Below, piece by piece: positions 33,085 to 42,309 of a stretch of 64,000 nucleotides of DNA (the first letter of the stretch is position 1; each line of letters opens with the position of its first letter). A program made the translations under genes and the position numbers. The DNA comes from Candidatus Microthrix parvicella Bio17-1 (GTDB lineage Bacteria; Actinomycetota; Acidimicrobiia; Acidimicrobiales; Microtrichaceae). The notes beneath the pieces were generated by a model, which was given only the letters and a program-made list of their open reading frames with translations, made no database searches and had not been told where the DNA came from. The stretch lies in the NCBI RefSeq assembly GCF_000299415.1, contig NZ_AMPG01000002.1, forward strand, positions 868,001 through 932,000, given 5' to 3'.

Positions 33085-34326
33085 TCACAGGTGGACGCCG
33101 GTCTCTGCGTCGAACAACTGCACCGAGCCGGATGTTGGGACGGCCCTGACGGTGTCGCCGTTGCGGGCGTTCACACGGCCGTCGGCCCGGAGGATCACCC
33201 GACGTCGGGTGGCACCGACCGACTCGGGGTCGTCGTGGTCGATGGGCGCATCGCTCACGAGCGTTTTCGTATCGGATGAATCGCTGCCGGATGCGTCGCT
33301 TCCGGGTGAGGCGGCGGCCCGAGCGGAGGCCTGAGGGTCGGTCGGACGCGCCTCCACCAGGTCGGCGGTCACCAGGCTCTCGTAGCCCAGCCACTCGACC
33401 GCCCGAACCTCCACCGCCAAGGCACTGCTCGGTGGGCTGTCTCCATCGACAAGTGCGAGGTGCTCGGGGCGGATGCCCACGGTCACCTTGACGCCGTCGG
33501 CCAGATCGTGGGCAGCGCTCAGCATGGCCCCGGCCACTCTGACCCCGCCCGACGTGGCAACGCCATCCATCAGGTTCATCGGTGGCGTACCGATGAACCC
33601 GGCAACGAACGTGTTGGCCGGCCGGTCGTACACCTCTTCGGGGGTACCCACCTGATGCAACGCCCCGTTGGCCATGATGGCCACCCTGTCGGCCATGGTC
33701 ATGGCCTCGATCTGGTCGTGGGTGACATAGACAACCGTGCCACCCAGCCGTTCGTGCAGGTCGATCAACTCCGCCCGGGTCTGGGCCCGCAGCTTGGCGT
33801 CAAGGTTGGACAGCGGCTCGTCCATCAGCAGCACCTTGGCGCGGGCCACAATCGCCCGTGCCAGCGCCACCCGCTGACGCTGCCCACCCGACAACGCGCC
33901 GGGTTTACGGTCCAGGTAGGGCTCGAGGTCCAGCATGCGAGCGGCCTCGACCACCCGGGTGTTGCGTTCCTCGGCGTTCAGCCTGCGGGGCGGCCCTCCG
34001 TCGTCGGGTGGCACGTCCTTTGCGTTGAGCGGCGACTCGATGTTCTTACGCACGGTCAGGTTGGGGTAGAGCGCGTAGCTCTGGAACACCATGGCGATCC
34101 CGCGTTTTCGCGGGTCGACGTGGTTCACCACCTCGCCGTCGATGCTCAGCGAGCCCTCGGTGATCGACTCCAGGCCGGCGATCATGCGCAGGGCGGTGGA
34201 CTTGCCACAACCCGACGGGCCCAACAACACCATGAACTCGCCATCGACGATGTCGAGGCTCATCGAGTCGACTGCCGTCGTCTTTCCGAAGCGTTTGGTG
34301 ACCTGGTCGAAATGAACCGTTGACAC
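33085..34326 (-). CDS. Carbohydrate ABC transporter ATP-binding protein (UgpC/MalK-like)
   Basis: 413 aa, slightly longer than usual (350-370). Walker A GPSGCGKST near 36-44, Q-loop in FQSYALYPNLTV, signature LSGGQRQRVALARA, Walker B VLLMDEPLSNLDA, switch His in THDQIEAM. The C-terminal regulatory OB/TOBE part is interrupted at about 335-378 by a Ser/Asp/Ala-rich insert (around GSDASGSDSSDTK), which accounts for the extra length. First gene of the operon, with the rest following at 0-40 nt spacing. It may serve more than this importer, as UgpC/MsmK-type ATPases often do. Confidence 0.92.
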   Translation of the reverse strand: MSTVHFDQVTKRFGKTTAVDSMSLDIVDGEFMVLLGPSGCGKSTALRMIAGLESITEGSLSIDGEVVNHVDPRKRGIAMVFQSYALYPNLTVRKNIESPLNAKDVPPDDGGPPRRLNAEERNTRVVEAARMLDLEPYLDRKPGALSGGQRQRVALARAIVARAKVLLMDEPLSNLDAKLRAQTRAELIDLHERLGGTVVYVTHDQIEAMTMADRVAIMANGALHQVGTPEEVYDRPANTFVAGFIGTPPMNLMDGVATSGGVRVAGAMLSAAHDLADGVKVTVGIRPEHLALVDGDSPPSSALAVEVRAVEWLGYESLVTADLVEARPTDPQASARAAASPGSDASGSDSSDTKTLVSDAPIDHDDPESVGATRRRVILRADGRVNARNGDTVRAVPTSGSVQLFDAETGVHL

Positions 34327-34424
34327 GCCGACAACCTAGACGAGTGTCCACCGCCCATGACGGGTAATCGGGCATTGTTCGACGAGATCCACCATCGACG
34401 GTTTCACGCCGCTCGGCGCAACCC

Positions 34425-35135
34425 TCACGTCGGCGGGGTTCGGTCAACCCAGCGATCCTTCACGGTGTAGATCAGCGGGGTGGAGGCCACTGCGGTCAGC
34501 CCCTTGATCACGATGTTGGCCACGATGATCGACCACACCACGCTCGCCGGCAAACGCCCGGCGAACGCGATCACAGCGAAGATCACCGAGTCCAGCGGCA
34601 CCGACACGGCATTGGAGCTGAGCACCCGTCCCCATTGGTACTGCACGCCGTAGCGGGCCACCCAGGCCCGGTACACCTCGGTGTCGACCAGTTCTGCGAT
34701 CACCTGCGCGATGATCGACGCCGCCGTGATGCGCAACACCGGGTTGAGCACGTTGCCGAACTCGCTTTGGCCCGCACCAACGGTGGCCGGGTCTCCCGGA
34801 AGCGCCGCCGCCGCCCACAGCCCCAGCGCCAACATCACGTTGAAGCCGGCGGTGGCCACCACCGTGGTGCGGGCCACCGCCGTGCCGCCAACCTTGTGCA
34901 CCACATCGCGCAGGGTGAACGTCAGCGGATAGGTCAGCGTGCCCGCATCCACCGCCCAACCTCCCAGCGAGAGGATGCGCACCGACATCACGTTGGCCAT
35001 CAGCGATGCGGCCACGTACGCGCCGCCCGCCACCATCAACGCCATGACGGCCCGCTCGGTCAACTGCGCCGGGACCGTCGCATCCAAGGGCTCGACCAAA
35101 CCTCGAGGTCCGGCGCGTCGTGTGGCGCTGCGCAT
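34425..35135 (-). CDS. Queuosine precursor transporter-like (YhhQ/Vut_1 family) membrane protein
   Basis: 236 aa from ATG 35135, with about six to seven membrane helices. Family landmarks are MSVRILSLGGWAVDAGTLTYPLTFTLRDVVHKVGG (in pieces: DAGTLTYPLTF, LRDVVHKVGG), ELVDTEVYRAW and SVPLDSVIFAVIAF. YhhQ imports preQ0/preQ1 for queuosine; some actinobacterial members have an unknown substrate. No preQ1 riboswitch was recognised in the 160-bp divergent gap upstream. The functional name rests on family similarity. Confidence 0.75.
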   Translation of the reverse strand: MRSATRRAGPRGLVEPLDATVPAQLTERAVMALMVAGGAYVAASLMANVMSVRILSLGGWAVDAGTLTYPLTFTLRDVVHKVGGTAVARTTVVATAGFNVMLALGLWAAAALPGDPATVGAGQSEFGNVLNPVLRITAASIIAQVIAELVDTEVYRAWVARYGVQYQWGRVLSSNAVSVPLDSVIFAVIAFAGRLPASVVWSIIVANIVIKGLTAVASTPLIYTVKDRWVDRTPPT

Positions 35136-35294
35136 GCCGTCAGGGTAGGTGACCCGGGCCCAACGGCCCGTTGTCTTCCGGCCCGCAGGTGCGTACCGTG
35201 CCCTTGTCATCGAAACGGTCCGGCGGATGGACGTTTCTCACGGCCTCGAATGCCCGATGGTGTTCGACGCGGGTCAGAACACAGGCGGATACCT

Positions 35295-38264
35295 ATGAAA
35301 CTTGGCGGACTTTCCAACAACGGACCCCTTCGCGGCGTCCGGACCCTTGGCGGGCGGACTCGGGCGACCTCCCCGAAGCGCGCCGCCATCGGGGCACTGA
35401 TGCTGGCGGGCGTGGTCAGCCCGGTGGTGGCATGGTCCGGTGCGCAGGCGGCCACACCCCCCGCCCAGTCCGGCGACGGCACCACGCCGGAGACGGCGGG
35501 TGCGTCCTGCTGGGGCATCAAGCAGCGCTTCCCCACCTCCGCAAACGGTCTCTTCTGGATTCGCACCGCCACGTTGGTCGCACCTGAACAGTTCACGTGT
35601 GACATGACCACCAACGGCGGCGGGTGGGTGCTGATCGGCCGGGGACGCGAGGGCTGGAACTGGTCGCCTGCCGCCCAAGGCGGCCAGGCCCTTCTCCAGA
35701 ACGATCCAAGCGGTCTGGCCACCCAAAGCCCCGTGCACCTGTCGGCCGACAAGGTCAACGGGTTGCTCGACGGCGGAGCGGCCTCGGCGCTGCCCGACGG
35801 CATCCGGCTTCGACGTGCCGCCAACCCGGCCGGAACCTCCTGGCAGGACGTTCGCTGGTTCCTTGCCAACCGGGAGCCCTGGTCGTGGCATTTCTCCGCC
35901 GGTAAGCCGCTGGCATCGATGTCGATCAACGGCACCGTCTACCGGAAAGCAGGCACCACACGCGACACCAAGGGCAACGACGGCGTCACCAACCTGCCCC
36001 AGGCCGGCTCCGGGGCGGATGGCGCCAACCGCGTGTTCACCCACAGCTACTGGAAGGCACCCTCGAGAGCCAACCAGTCGGGCTTCTCATTGGGCAGTAT
36101 CAGCGCCTCCACCAGCGGTTACTGGTATTCCCCCAGCGGCGGATGGCCGATCCCGTTCACCCAGGTGTGGTTGCGCCCAAAAATCCTGGACTCGGTGCCG
36201 GCCGCCCTGCCCCCCGGCGGCTCGCCGGCCCACCAGGTTCCCTGGGTGCCCAGTTCCAAGTCTGAGAACCTCGCCTGGGGGGTCGGCGGCCCACCCGACT
36301 GGACCGGCCGCATTTCCACCGCCGATCCATCCAAGGCCTACGTGTTGGCCATGAAGGAGGCCGGCGGCCGCATGTTCGTGGGCGGCTCCTTCACCAAGGT
36401 CACCAACAATACCGGCGGGTCGATCAACCGGAAGTTCCTCGCTGCCTTCGACCTGAACACCGGTGCGTGGATCTCTTCGTGCAAGCCCACCCTCAACGGG
36501 CGGGTCTGGGATATGGACGTTTCAAGCGACGGCGGGCTGCTCATCGCCGGCGACTTCACGCAGGTCAACGGCAACCCGGTGGCCTCTGGGCTGGCCAAGC
36601 TGAACCCTTCCACCTGTCAGCTGAACACCAACTTCCGGGTGCGCATCACCAAGGACGGCGGCCGGGGAATGGTGCGGACCATCGACCTGCTTGGCGATCG
36701 GCTGTTCCTAGGTGGACAGTTCAACGGGGTTGCGGTGAACGGGGGGCGGGTCGCGCCGGCGCCCAACACCTACGAGGTGAATGCGATCTCCGGTCAGGTG
36801 GGCGGCTGGCGGCCTCAGACCAATGGCACGGTCTTCGACATCAACGCATCCGAGCGCGGAGACCGGGTGTACATCGCCGGCTGGTTCACCAAGATCAACG
36901 GGGTGGCCGGCGAGCCCTACGCCACCCGCAGCTCGGACGGCGCCCCGCTGACCGGGCTGCATTGGCTCCGCACCTCGTCCAGTCCGTCGGGTACCTACAG
37001 CCAGACCGTCAAGGAGGTCGGCAACCAGGTCTTCGTCGGCGGTCGGGAGCACTTCTTCTCTGCCTACAACCGCGACACCGGCGCCAGAACCCAAGCCAAC
37101 CTGGCCGTCCAGGGTGGTGATTACCAGGCCGCCGAGCAGGCGTTCGGATACATGTTCGGAACCTGTCACTGCGGCGGTACCGACGGGGTCAACATCTCCG
37201 GCAAGACCATCTACAACGGCAACAACCGCGACCTGAACAACGGGGCCACCCGCTCCGACCGCATCCAGCAGGTCGGTCTCTACGATGGTGCCACCGGCGC
37301 CTACCAGGATTGGTGGCTGCCCTCGATCAGCACGGGCACCGGCGACGGCCCGTGGGCGATGACCAAGGACTCCAACGAGTGCATCTGGCAGGGTGGCGAC
37401 ACCAAGCGGGACAGCTATTCGGGCAATGCCGCCCTGGACTGGGCCGGAGGCTTTACCAAGTACTGCTCGGCGGTTGACCGCAGCGTCCCCACCGCTCCCA
37501 ACGGCCACACCACCCAGCTGCGCCCGGACGGCACCGTGGAGGTCACCTGGGGCGCGGCGAGGGACCCATCGGCCAACCTGCGCTACCTGGTGTTTCGCGA
37601 TGGCAAGGTCGTCGGCTACAGCTGGGGCGGCAACTACGTCGACCGCAACATTCCCTCCGGCAAGCACCAGTACGCGGTGGCGGCCATCGACGCGGAGGGC
37701 AATATCGGCCCTTCAACCGTGCCATCAAGCCTGCAGCTCATCGCTCCTCCGAAGGAGACCGAGGTGATGCCGAGCAATGCCGCCTGGCAGTTCACACTCA
37801 ACCCGGCGCTCGCACCCCCCGGCTGGCAGGCGCTCAAGGTCAGCCCCACCGGGTGGGTCCAAGGGCCGGCCAAGCTCGGCTTCGGCCGAAGCGACCTTGC
37901 GACGGTGATCTCCAACGCCAACGCCAGCCCCTTCCCGATGGTTGGTTACTTCCGCACCACGCTGAACCTGCCCAACCCGTCCCAGTTCAGCTCGATCCGG
38001 CTGGAGTTGGTGCGCGACGACGGCGCCGCCATCTCGATCAACGGCACCGAGGTGGTGCGCGACAACCTTCCCTCCGGTGTGCTCACCCCGTCCACCGGCG
38101 CTCTCACCGTGCTCTTTGGAGCCCCGGAACGGACACCCGTGTCGTACACACTGCCCAGCCGGGCCTTCCAACCCGGCGCCAACACCATCGCCGTCGAGGT
38201 GCACAACGCCAACAAGTGGTCGGGCGATCTGGCCATGTCGCTGCGGGTGGTCGGCGTGCAGTAG
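35295..38264 (+). CDS. Large secreted protein: fibrinogen-like domain, repeat/propeller region, FN3, C-terminal beta-sandwich
   Basis: 989 aa. Signal peptide at about 30-53 (GALMLAGVVSPVVAWSGAQA). Residues about 72-300 resemble a bacterial fibrinogen-related domain (CWGIKQRFPTSANGLFWIR, then FTCDMTTNGGGWVLIGRG). Residues about 345-720 carry WD-like/delta-60 repeats, each with GG.F..V.G and a strand (MFVGGSFTKV, LLIAGDFTQVNG, LFLGGQFNGV, VYIAGWFTKING, VFVGGREHF). About 730-820 is an FN3 domain (VPTAPNGHTT... YAVAAIDAEGNIGPS), and about 830-989 a beta-sandwich with NTIAVEVHN. No catalytic residues or cell-wall anchor seen; adhesion or matrix binding is inferred. Confidence 0.78.
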   Translation: MKLGGLSNNGPLRGVRTLGGRTRATSPKRAAIGALMLAGVVSPVVAWSGAQAATPPAQSGDGTTPETAGASCWGIKQRFPTSANGLFWIRTATLVAPEQFTCDMTTNGGGWVLIGRGREGWNWSPAAQGGQALLQNDPSGLATQSPVHLSADKVNGLLDGGAASALPDGIRLRRAANPAGTSWQDVRWFLANREPWSWHFSAGKPLASMSINGTVYRKAGTTRDTKGNDGVTNLPQAGSGADGANRVFTHSYWKAPSRANQSGFSLGSISASTSGYWYSPSGGWPIPFTQVWLRPKILDSVPAALPPGGSPAHQVPWVPSSKSENLAWGVGGPPDWTGRISTADPSKAYVLAMKEAGGRMFVGGSFTKVTNNTGGSINRKFLAAFDLNTGAWISSCKPTLNGRVWDMDVSSDGGLLIAGDFTQVNGNPVASGLAKLNPSTCQLNTNFRVRITKDGGRGMVRTIDLLGDRLFLGGQFNGVAVNGGRVAPAPNTYEVNAISGQVGGWRPQTNGTVFDINASERGDRVYIAGWFTKINGVAGEPYATRSSDGAPLTGLHWLRTSSSPSGTYSQTVKEVGNQVFVGGREHFFSAYNRDTGARTQANLAVQGGDYQAAEQAFGYMFGTCHCGGTDGVNISGKTIYNGNNRDLNNGATRSDRIQQVGLYDGATGAYQDWWLPSISTGTGDGPWAMTKDSNECIWQGGDTKRDSYSGNAALDWAGGFTKYCSAVDRSVPTAPNGHTTQLRPDGTVEVTWGAARDPSANLRYLVFRDGKVVGYSWGGNYVDRNIPSGKHQYAVAAIDAEGNIGPSTVPSSLQLIAPPKETEVMPSNAAWQFTLNPALAPPGWQALKVSPTGWVQGPAKLGFGRSDLATVISNANASPFPMVGYFRTTLNLPNPSQFSSIRLELVRDDGAAISINGTEVVRDNLPSGVLTPSTGALTVLFGAPERTPVSYTLPSRAFQPGANTIAVEVHNANKWSGDLAMSLRVVGVQ

Positions 38265-38442
38265 CCGTCGCGTAGCCCTTGGCCCGGCGCCGGGGATTGC
38301 GGCGTAGGCTGGAGGCCCCAGGGTCCGCTTCGGACGAGGCGAACCCACGGCCGACTACTGAAGGCTTGAGGTCGCCGCCCTGACTACCCGATCCGATGCG
38401 CAGTCCAGCAGCCCATGGCGGCTCTGGCGGCTCCCTGCACTC

Positions 38443-39063
38443 GTGGGCCTGCCTGCTCTGCTCAGCTTTGTGGTGATCGTCGCCTACTCCTTGAGCGGCG
38501 GCGTCACCCACGCTGGGGAGCCGAGCTCGCCCACCATGTTCGTCACCAACGGATTTCGTGTCCCCGGGCCGCTCGGCTCCCCAGACTCGAACGGCTGGAC
38601 CGTGCCCGAGGGTTCATGGGTGTCGGACGGAACCGCCCTGCGGCCGACAAGCCGGCCTGCGATGCTCGAAGTCGGCTCCGAGAACGGACGGCCGGCGAGT
38701 TTCACGGTGCACTACCTCGGCTCACCAGCCGGGAGCGAGCTGCATGCCGGCTGGTGGCCGAACGAAACCTGGATCGTTGCGTTCACCGACGACGACGTTC
38801 GGCTGATCGCCGATCGCAACGGCCGTCGCCGCACGGTCCGCTCGATTCCGTGGTCTGAGGCGCTGGGCGACAGCCCAACGGTGAGGCTCCAGCGCCAAGG
38901 GTCTCAGCTCCGCGTGGAGCTGGGCACGGAGCTGCTCCTCGACACATCCACGTCGGGCAACGCCGGCGAGTTCAAGTCCGAGTCGACGGTCGTTGCAACC
39001 AAGCCTTCCGTGGCACTGGACCGGGTCGAGCTGGAGGTTCCCCGGCCCCCCACGGTCGGCTGA
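38443..39063 (+). CDS. Single-pass membrane protein with LamG-like domain
   Basis: 206 aa if started at GTG 38443, which lies inside the presumed membrane helix (ALLSFVVIVAYSLSGGV). A CTG at 38380, preceded by TGAGGTC, would add a 21-residue basic tail (TTRSDAQSSSPWRLWRL) that looks like a proper cytoplasmic leader. The extracytoplasmic part (SNGWTVPEGSWVSDGTALRP, SFTVHYLGS, WIVAFTDDDVRLI, VRLQRQGSQLRVELGTELL) is a concanavalin/laminin-G-like beta-sandwich similar in layout to the protein at 18708. Its last 160 nt overlap the convergent gene at 38904. Confidence 0.6.
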   Translation: MGLPALLSFVVIVAYSLSGGVTHAGEPSSPTMFVTNGFRVPGPLGSPDSNGWTVPEGSWVSDGTALRPTSRPAMLEVGSENGRPASFTVHYLGSPAGSELHAGWWPNETWIVAFTDDDVRLIADRNGRRRTVRSIPWSEALGDSPTVRLQRQGSQLRVELGTELLLDTSTSGNAGEFKSESTVVATKPSVALDRVELEVPRPPTVG

Positions 39064-40406
39064 ACATTTCGACCCACCCAGAGCGCGTCCACGCTCCACG
39101 CGATCAAGAGGACGAGCGCCACCCGCAACTGCAGTGCGGCGCCCAGCCCATGGCGCACCACCTCAACCGTGTCCGCGAAGAACGACACCCCCACGTGGAC
39201 GGGCAGGATGTAGAGCATGAGCCAGCCGGTCAGCCACCTGGCATCGCGCCACATTTTCGGACGGAGCCGCAGCACCACCGTGGCCAGAACAAGGGTGTAC
39301 CCGACGATGAGCCCCAACAGCAGGTGTGGCCTCACCCAGGCAAGCGATCCAATCGATCCGCCGATCGGCCAAACCGCATCACGCGCGGTCGGGGTGATCT
39401 TCTTGCCAAACTCCTGACCCACAATGATGAAGTCCGGCGGCTTCTCAGGAAGCGAGGCTGCAAACGATCGGCTCGCATCGGCGGTGAACGCAGCCGGGTC
39501 ACGGAGCAACCACTTGGTGTAGGCGTCGAGCGATTCGTCCTCCACCCACTTGTTGAATTCGCGCAGACTCGGGTCGGCCGCCATCCTGCCCGCATAGTCG
39601 CCTGAAATGCCGGCCCCGTCTCCGAGGCTCAGCACCGTCTCGTTGATCGGCATGCCCTGCGCAACAAGAAACGCCCGAATCTCGGGGTCGTCCAAGCCGA
39701 CATCAACGACCCATTTGGTGACCACCTGTCCGCGTTGCTGGGAGTGGAACACGGCAAACCCGGCACAGAGCAGCAGTCCGCCGGCTGCGAGCACCGCAAT
39801 GTCACGTCGTCGTGACCTCGCGGCCCACACCACCGCCACGAGCGACAGGAGCAGCACAAACACGATGTTGGTCGGGCGGATCTCCACCCACACCAACGCC
39901 ACGGGTATGACGAGCGCACACGCCACCTGGGATCCAGTACGCAGCAGTCGCAACATGATCGCCACCATCACGACGAACCCGCTCAGACCCAACGAGTCGG
40001 TCATGATGAATTGATGGAGGTAGGAAACCTCCGGCGCGAGGCTCAGCACCATGAGAAAGCCGGCGCTCACCACCCCGACCGACGCTCGGTGAGACCCGCG
40101 GAACACCTCCCACCCCAACACCAGCCAGGCCGCTGCAGAGCCGAGGGTTTGCAGCAGCAACATGCCGAAGCCCAGTCCAAACAGTTTCAGCAGCACCGGA
40201 TAACCAAAAACGATGCCACCGCCGCCCCAGAGCTCGCCGGAAAGCCAGGGCTTGGAGCTCAACTGGATGAACAGGGTGGAGTCACCGAGCTCCAAAAGCT
40301 GACCGAAACCGATCGACCTTCCCACCAGGATGACGTTGGCGATCTGCACGAGGAGGTAGACGGCCGAGATCACCATCAGCACCCGACGCCAGCTCGACGC
40401 GCTCAC
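38904..40406 (-). CDS. Polytopic membrane protein, possibly GT-C-like
   Basis: 500 aa, about eleven hydrophobic helices; it starts in a GTGA-type overlap with the gene at 40403. The first loop has LELGDSTLFIQLSSKPWLSG, a GD acidic motif placed as in GT-C proteins, and FNKWVEDESLDAYTKWL lies in a large external loop. The last 50 residues (after WVGRNVQPTVGGRG) are Ser/Thr-rich and are read antisense to the well-formed gene at 38443, so the original stop was probably lost. Function otherwise unknown. Confidence 0.65.
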   Translation of the reverse strand: MSASSWRRVLMVISAVYLLVQIANVILVGRSIGFGQLLELGDSTLFIQLSSKPWLSGELWGGGGIVFGYPVLLKLFGLGFGMLLLQTLGSAAAWLVLGWEVFRGSHRASVGVVSAGFLMVLSLAPEVSYLHQFIMTDSLGLSGFVVMVAIMLRLLRTGSQVACALVIPVALVWVEIRPTNIVFVLLLSLVAVVWAARSRRRDIAVLAAGGLLLCAGFAVFHSQQRGQVVTKWVVDVGLDDPEIRAFLVAQGMPINETVLSLGDGAGISGDYAGRMAADPSLREFNKWVEDESLDAYTKWLLRDPAAFTADASRSFAASLPEKPPDFIIVGQEFGKKITPTARDAVWPIGGSIGSLAWVRPHLLLGLIVGYTLVLATVVLRLRPKMWRDARWLTGWLMLYILPVHVGVSFFADTVEVVRHGLGAALQLRVALVLLIAWSVDALWVGRNVQPTVGGRGTSSSTRSSATEGLVATTVDSDLNSPALPDVDVSRSSSVPSSTRS

Positions 40407-41098
40407 CTGGTCACCTCGGCCTGCTGCACTCCCAGCACCGACGACGTGGCACTTCCGCCAACGATCAAGCGTTCCGGAGTTCCCACCACCACGTCACCGA
40501 GGTACTTTCGGTCAAGCCAAACTCCAATGCTCTCGTCGCGCCGCACGAGCAACACCTCGTCGCTCCCCGATGCCGCCGATTGCACCCAAGGCTTTAAAAA
40601 GGCGGCGGTGACCATACCGGCGCCGTCTTTGGCTTCAAGCGCGACATCGCCGGTTGCCGGACGGAACTCAAGCGTTGCGATGCCCGTGCTCCCGTGCATC
40701 GTCACACGCCCGTCGGGAGCAAAAGCGGAGTACTGCACGGTGATGGCCACTCCAACGTTCCAGTCGCGGATCGACGGTTCAATCTCCGTCCCGCCACCTT
40801 CCGACGCAACCAGCAGGTCGGTGGCGGCCCCAAGGTCCGGGACGAACGCCCACAAGAGTGTTTCGGGCAGGTCGAGCGGCTCCATCTCCTGGCTCGAGAC
40901 CCGTTCTGTCGGAGACTCGCTCTCGGCGCCAAAGGGCGTCCACCCTGAGTCGTTTCTTCGACCCGCCACGTTGGTGGCAACTGCGCCGAGCAGGTAGGCC
41001 CCCATGATGGCGACCGCACCCACTCGGAGCGCGCGAAGGACACCGGGACGGAGGCGCCGCCAACGCTCGCTGGAGCCTCGGTTCAATCCAGCCACAGG
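40403..41098 (-). CDS. Single-pass anchored protein with beta-rich extracytoplasmic domain
   Basis: 231 aa from GTG 41098, overlapping the GNAT gene end by 16 nt. Basic cytoplasmic tail (RWRRLRPGVLRALR), one membrane helix (AVAIMGAYLLGAVATNVAG), then a beta-rich domain (AITVQYSAFAPDGRVTM, ATLEFRPATGDVALEA, EVLLVRRDESIGVWLD), with an overall plan like the LamG-like proteins at 18708 and 38443 though sequence similarity is low. Coupled to the membrane protein downstream. No family recognised with confidence. Confidence 0.6.
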   Translation of the reverse strand, partial: PVAGLNRGSSERWRRLRPGVLRALRVGAVAIMGAYLLGAVATNVAGRRNDSGWTPFGAESESPTERVSSQEMEPLDLPETLLWAFVPDLGAATDLLVASEGGGTEIEPSIRDWNVGVAITVQYSAFAPDGRVTMHGSTGIATLEFRPATGDVALEAKDGAGMVTAAFLKPWVQSAASGSDEVLLVRRDESIGVWLDRKYLGDVVVGTPERLIVGGSATSSVLGVQQAEVTR

Positions 41099-42078
41099 TG
41101 CAGCGCGTGGGTCGCCCACAGGGTGCGCGGGGAGCCGTGGTTGGCGATCGCGGCATGGACCGGGAAGTTGGAGACGTGGGTGGTGAACTCGGAGATGTCG
41201 GTGTCGACGTCGTCGGCGATTGCGGTCACCAGGGCGCTGAACCCGCCGTGGCCGCTCGACACCGCCAGGCCGGTGCCGTAGATCTTGATTCCGCTCGCCT
41301 CGATGGCCAGGTCATCAAACTTGCCTGCCACGAAACCCACCGGTTCGGAACCTCGATAGGCGGCGATCACCCCGTCGGACCAGCGGCCGGCAAACGCCTC
41401 CCGGCACCAGCGGCTGTAGTACGAGCTGGCCAGGTCGGGGTCGAGCCGTCGATCCGCGTGGAACCGGCTGGTCCGGTAGTAGCGAAACAGCAGGTCCGCA
41501 AACGCATCCACCACGCTCGAATCGACGTCGGGCAGCAGTTCGGTGGTGTGCGCCATAATCGTCAAGTCGCCGTATTCGCGGCGCAACGCCATCGGCTGGT
41601 CGGGACGCCTGGGCTTGATCGAATGCGTCACCATGGTGTCGGTGACCTGGAAGCCGTGGCTCTGGAACGCCGCCAACGCGGCCAGATCATCGGCGCGCAC
41701 CCGCACGCTGACCAACGATGCACCCCGCTCCCGGAGTTCGCCAAGCGCCGAGCGGAGCAGTTCCTCGATGCCGTCCGCACGACCGGACTCCCCGCCGTAG
41801 AGCACGTGATCAACCGACCAGGCGGCCACGCCAAAATGCTCGGTCACCGGTCGGTCGGTTCGCACGGTCAGCAGGCCCGGCCCCCCAGCGGAGCCCGCGA
41901 TCATGCGGGCGAACGCGCCCCGGGTTTCCAGTGTCGACCGGAGGGCCGGCGAAAGCTCACCCGACCGGTCGATACCCAGCATCGCGTAGGCGGCGGTCGA
42001 CGTGTACGGGTCGTCGGTTTCGATCGCTGCCGACGAGGCCAGCAACTCCTCGGGCGATGCCTCTACCGCTTCCAGCAA
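41083..42078 (-). CDS. GNAT family N-acetyltransferase (WecD-like)
   Basis: 331 aa with two tandem GNAT-like halves. The C-terminal half has WSDGVIAAYRGSEPVGFVAGK (strand pair) and the HVSNFPVHAAIANHGS region resembles the end of dTDP-fucosamine acetyltransferase WecD/RffC. WecD acetylates the amino group of dTDP-4-amino-4,6-dideoxygalactose. A DegT aminotransferase that could supply such an amino sugar is encoded 3 kb away (45156). Start at 42078; a 230-bp divergent gap separates it from the fatty-acid hydroxylase. Confidence 0.72.
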   Translation of the reverse strand: MLEAVEASPEELLASSAAIETDDPYTSTAAYAMLGIDRSGELSPALRSTLETRGAFARMIAGSAGGPGLLTVRTDRPVTEHFGVAAWSVDHVLYGGESGRADGIEELLRSALGELRERGASLVSVRVRADDLAALAAFQSHGFQVTDTMVTHSIKPRRPDQPMALRREYGDLTIMAHTTELLPDVDSSVVDAFADLLFRYYRTSRFHADRRLDPDLASSYYSRWCREAFAGRWSDGVIAAYRGSEPVGFVAGKFDDLAIEASGIKIYGTGLAVSSGHGGFSALVTAIADDVDTDISEFTTHVSNFPVHAAIANHGSPRTLWATHALHLWLD

Positions 42079-42309
42079 CGCGTCTCCCCTCCGGGAACCT
42101 CCCGGCTTCCAGCCATCAAATCGCCTGTGAACACTACTTCAGGACTCATGGGGTCGCTGCGGGCCGTTTGGGCGGCCGAGCCCTCGCCGGGTCTCGGGTC
42201 GGGGTCGGCGTCATCTGACCACGGCTACCGGTGGCCGGACGCCGAAGCCTCCGGTAGGTTCTGTTCATCTCCCCCACTTCGCACCTCTCGACTGCAACGA
42301 GCGACGGCG

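Noticed and set aside
34635-35294. Upstream extension of the fibrinogen-like protein
   Set aside because: Antisense to the YhhQ-like gene; the ATG at 35295 gives a proper signal peptide.
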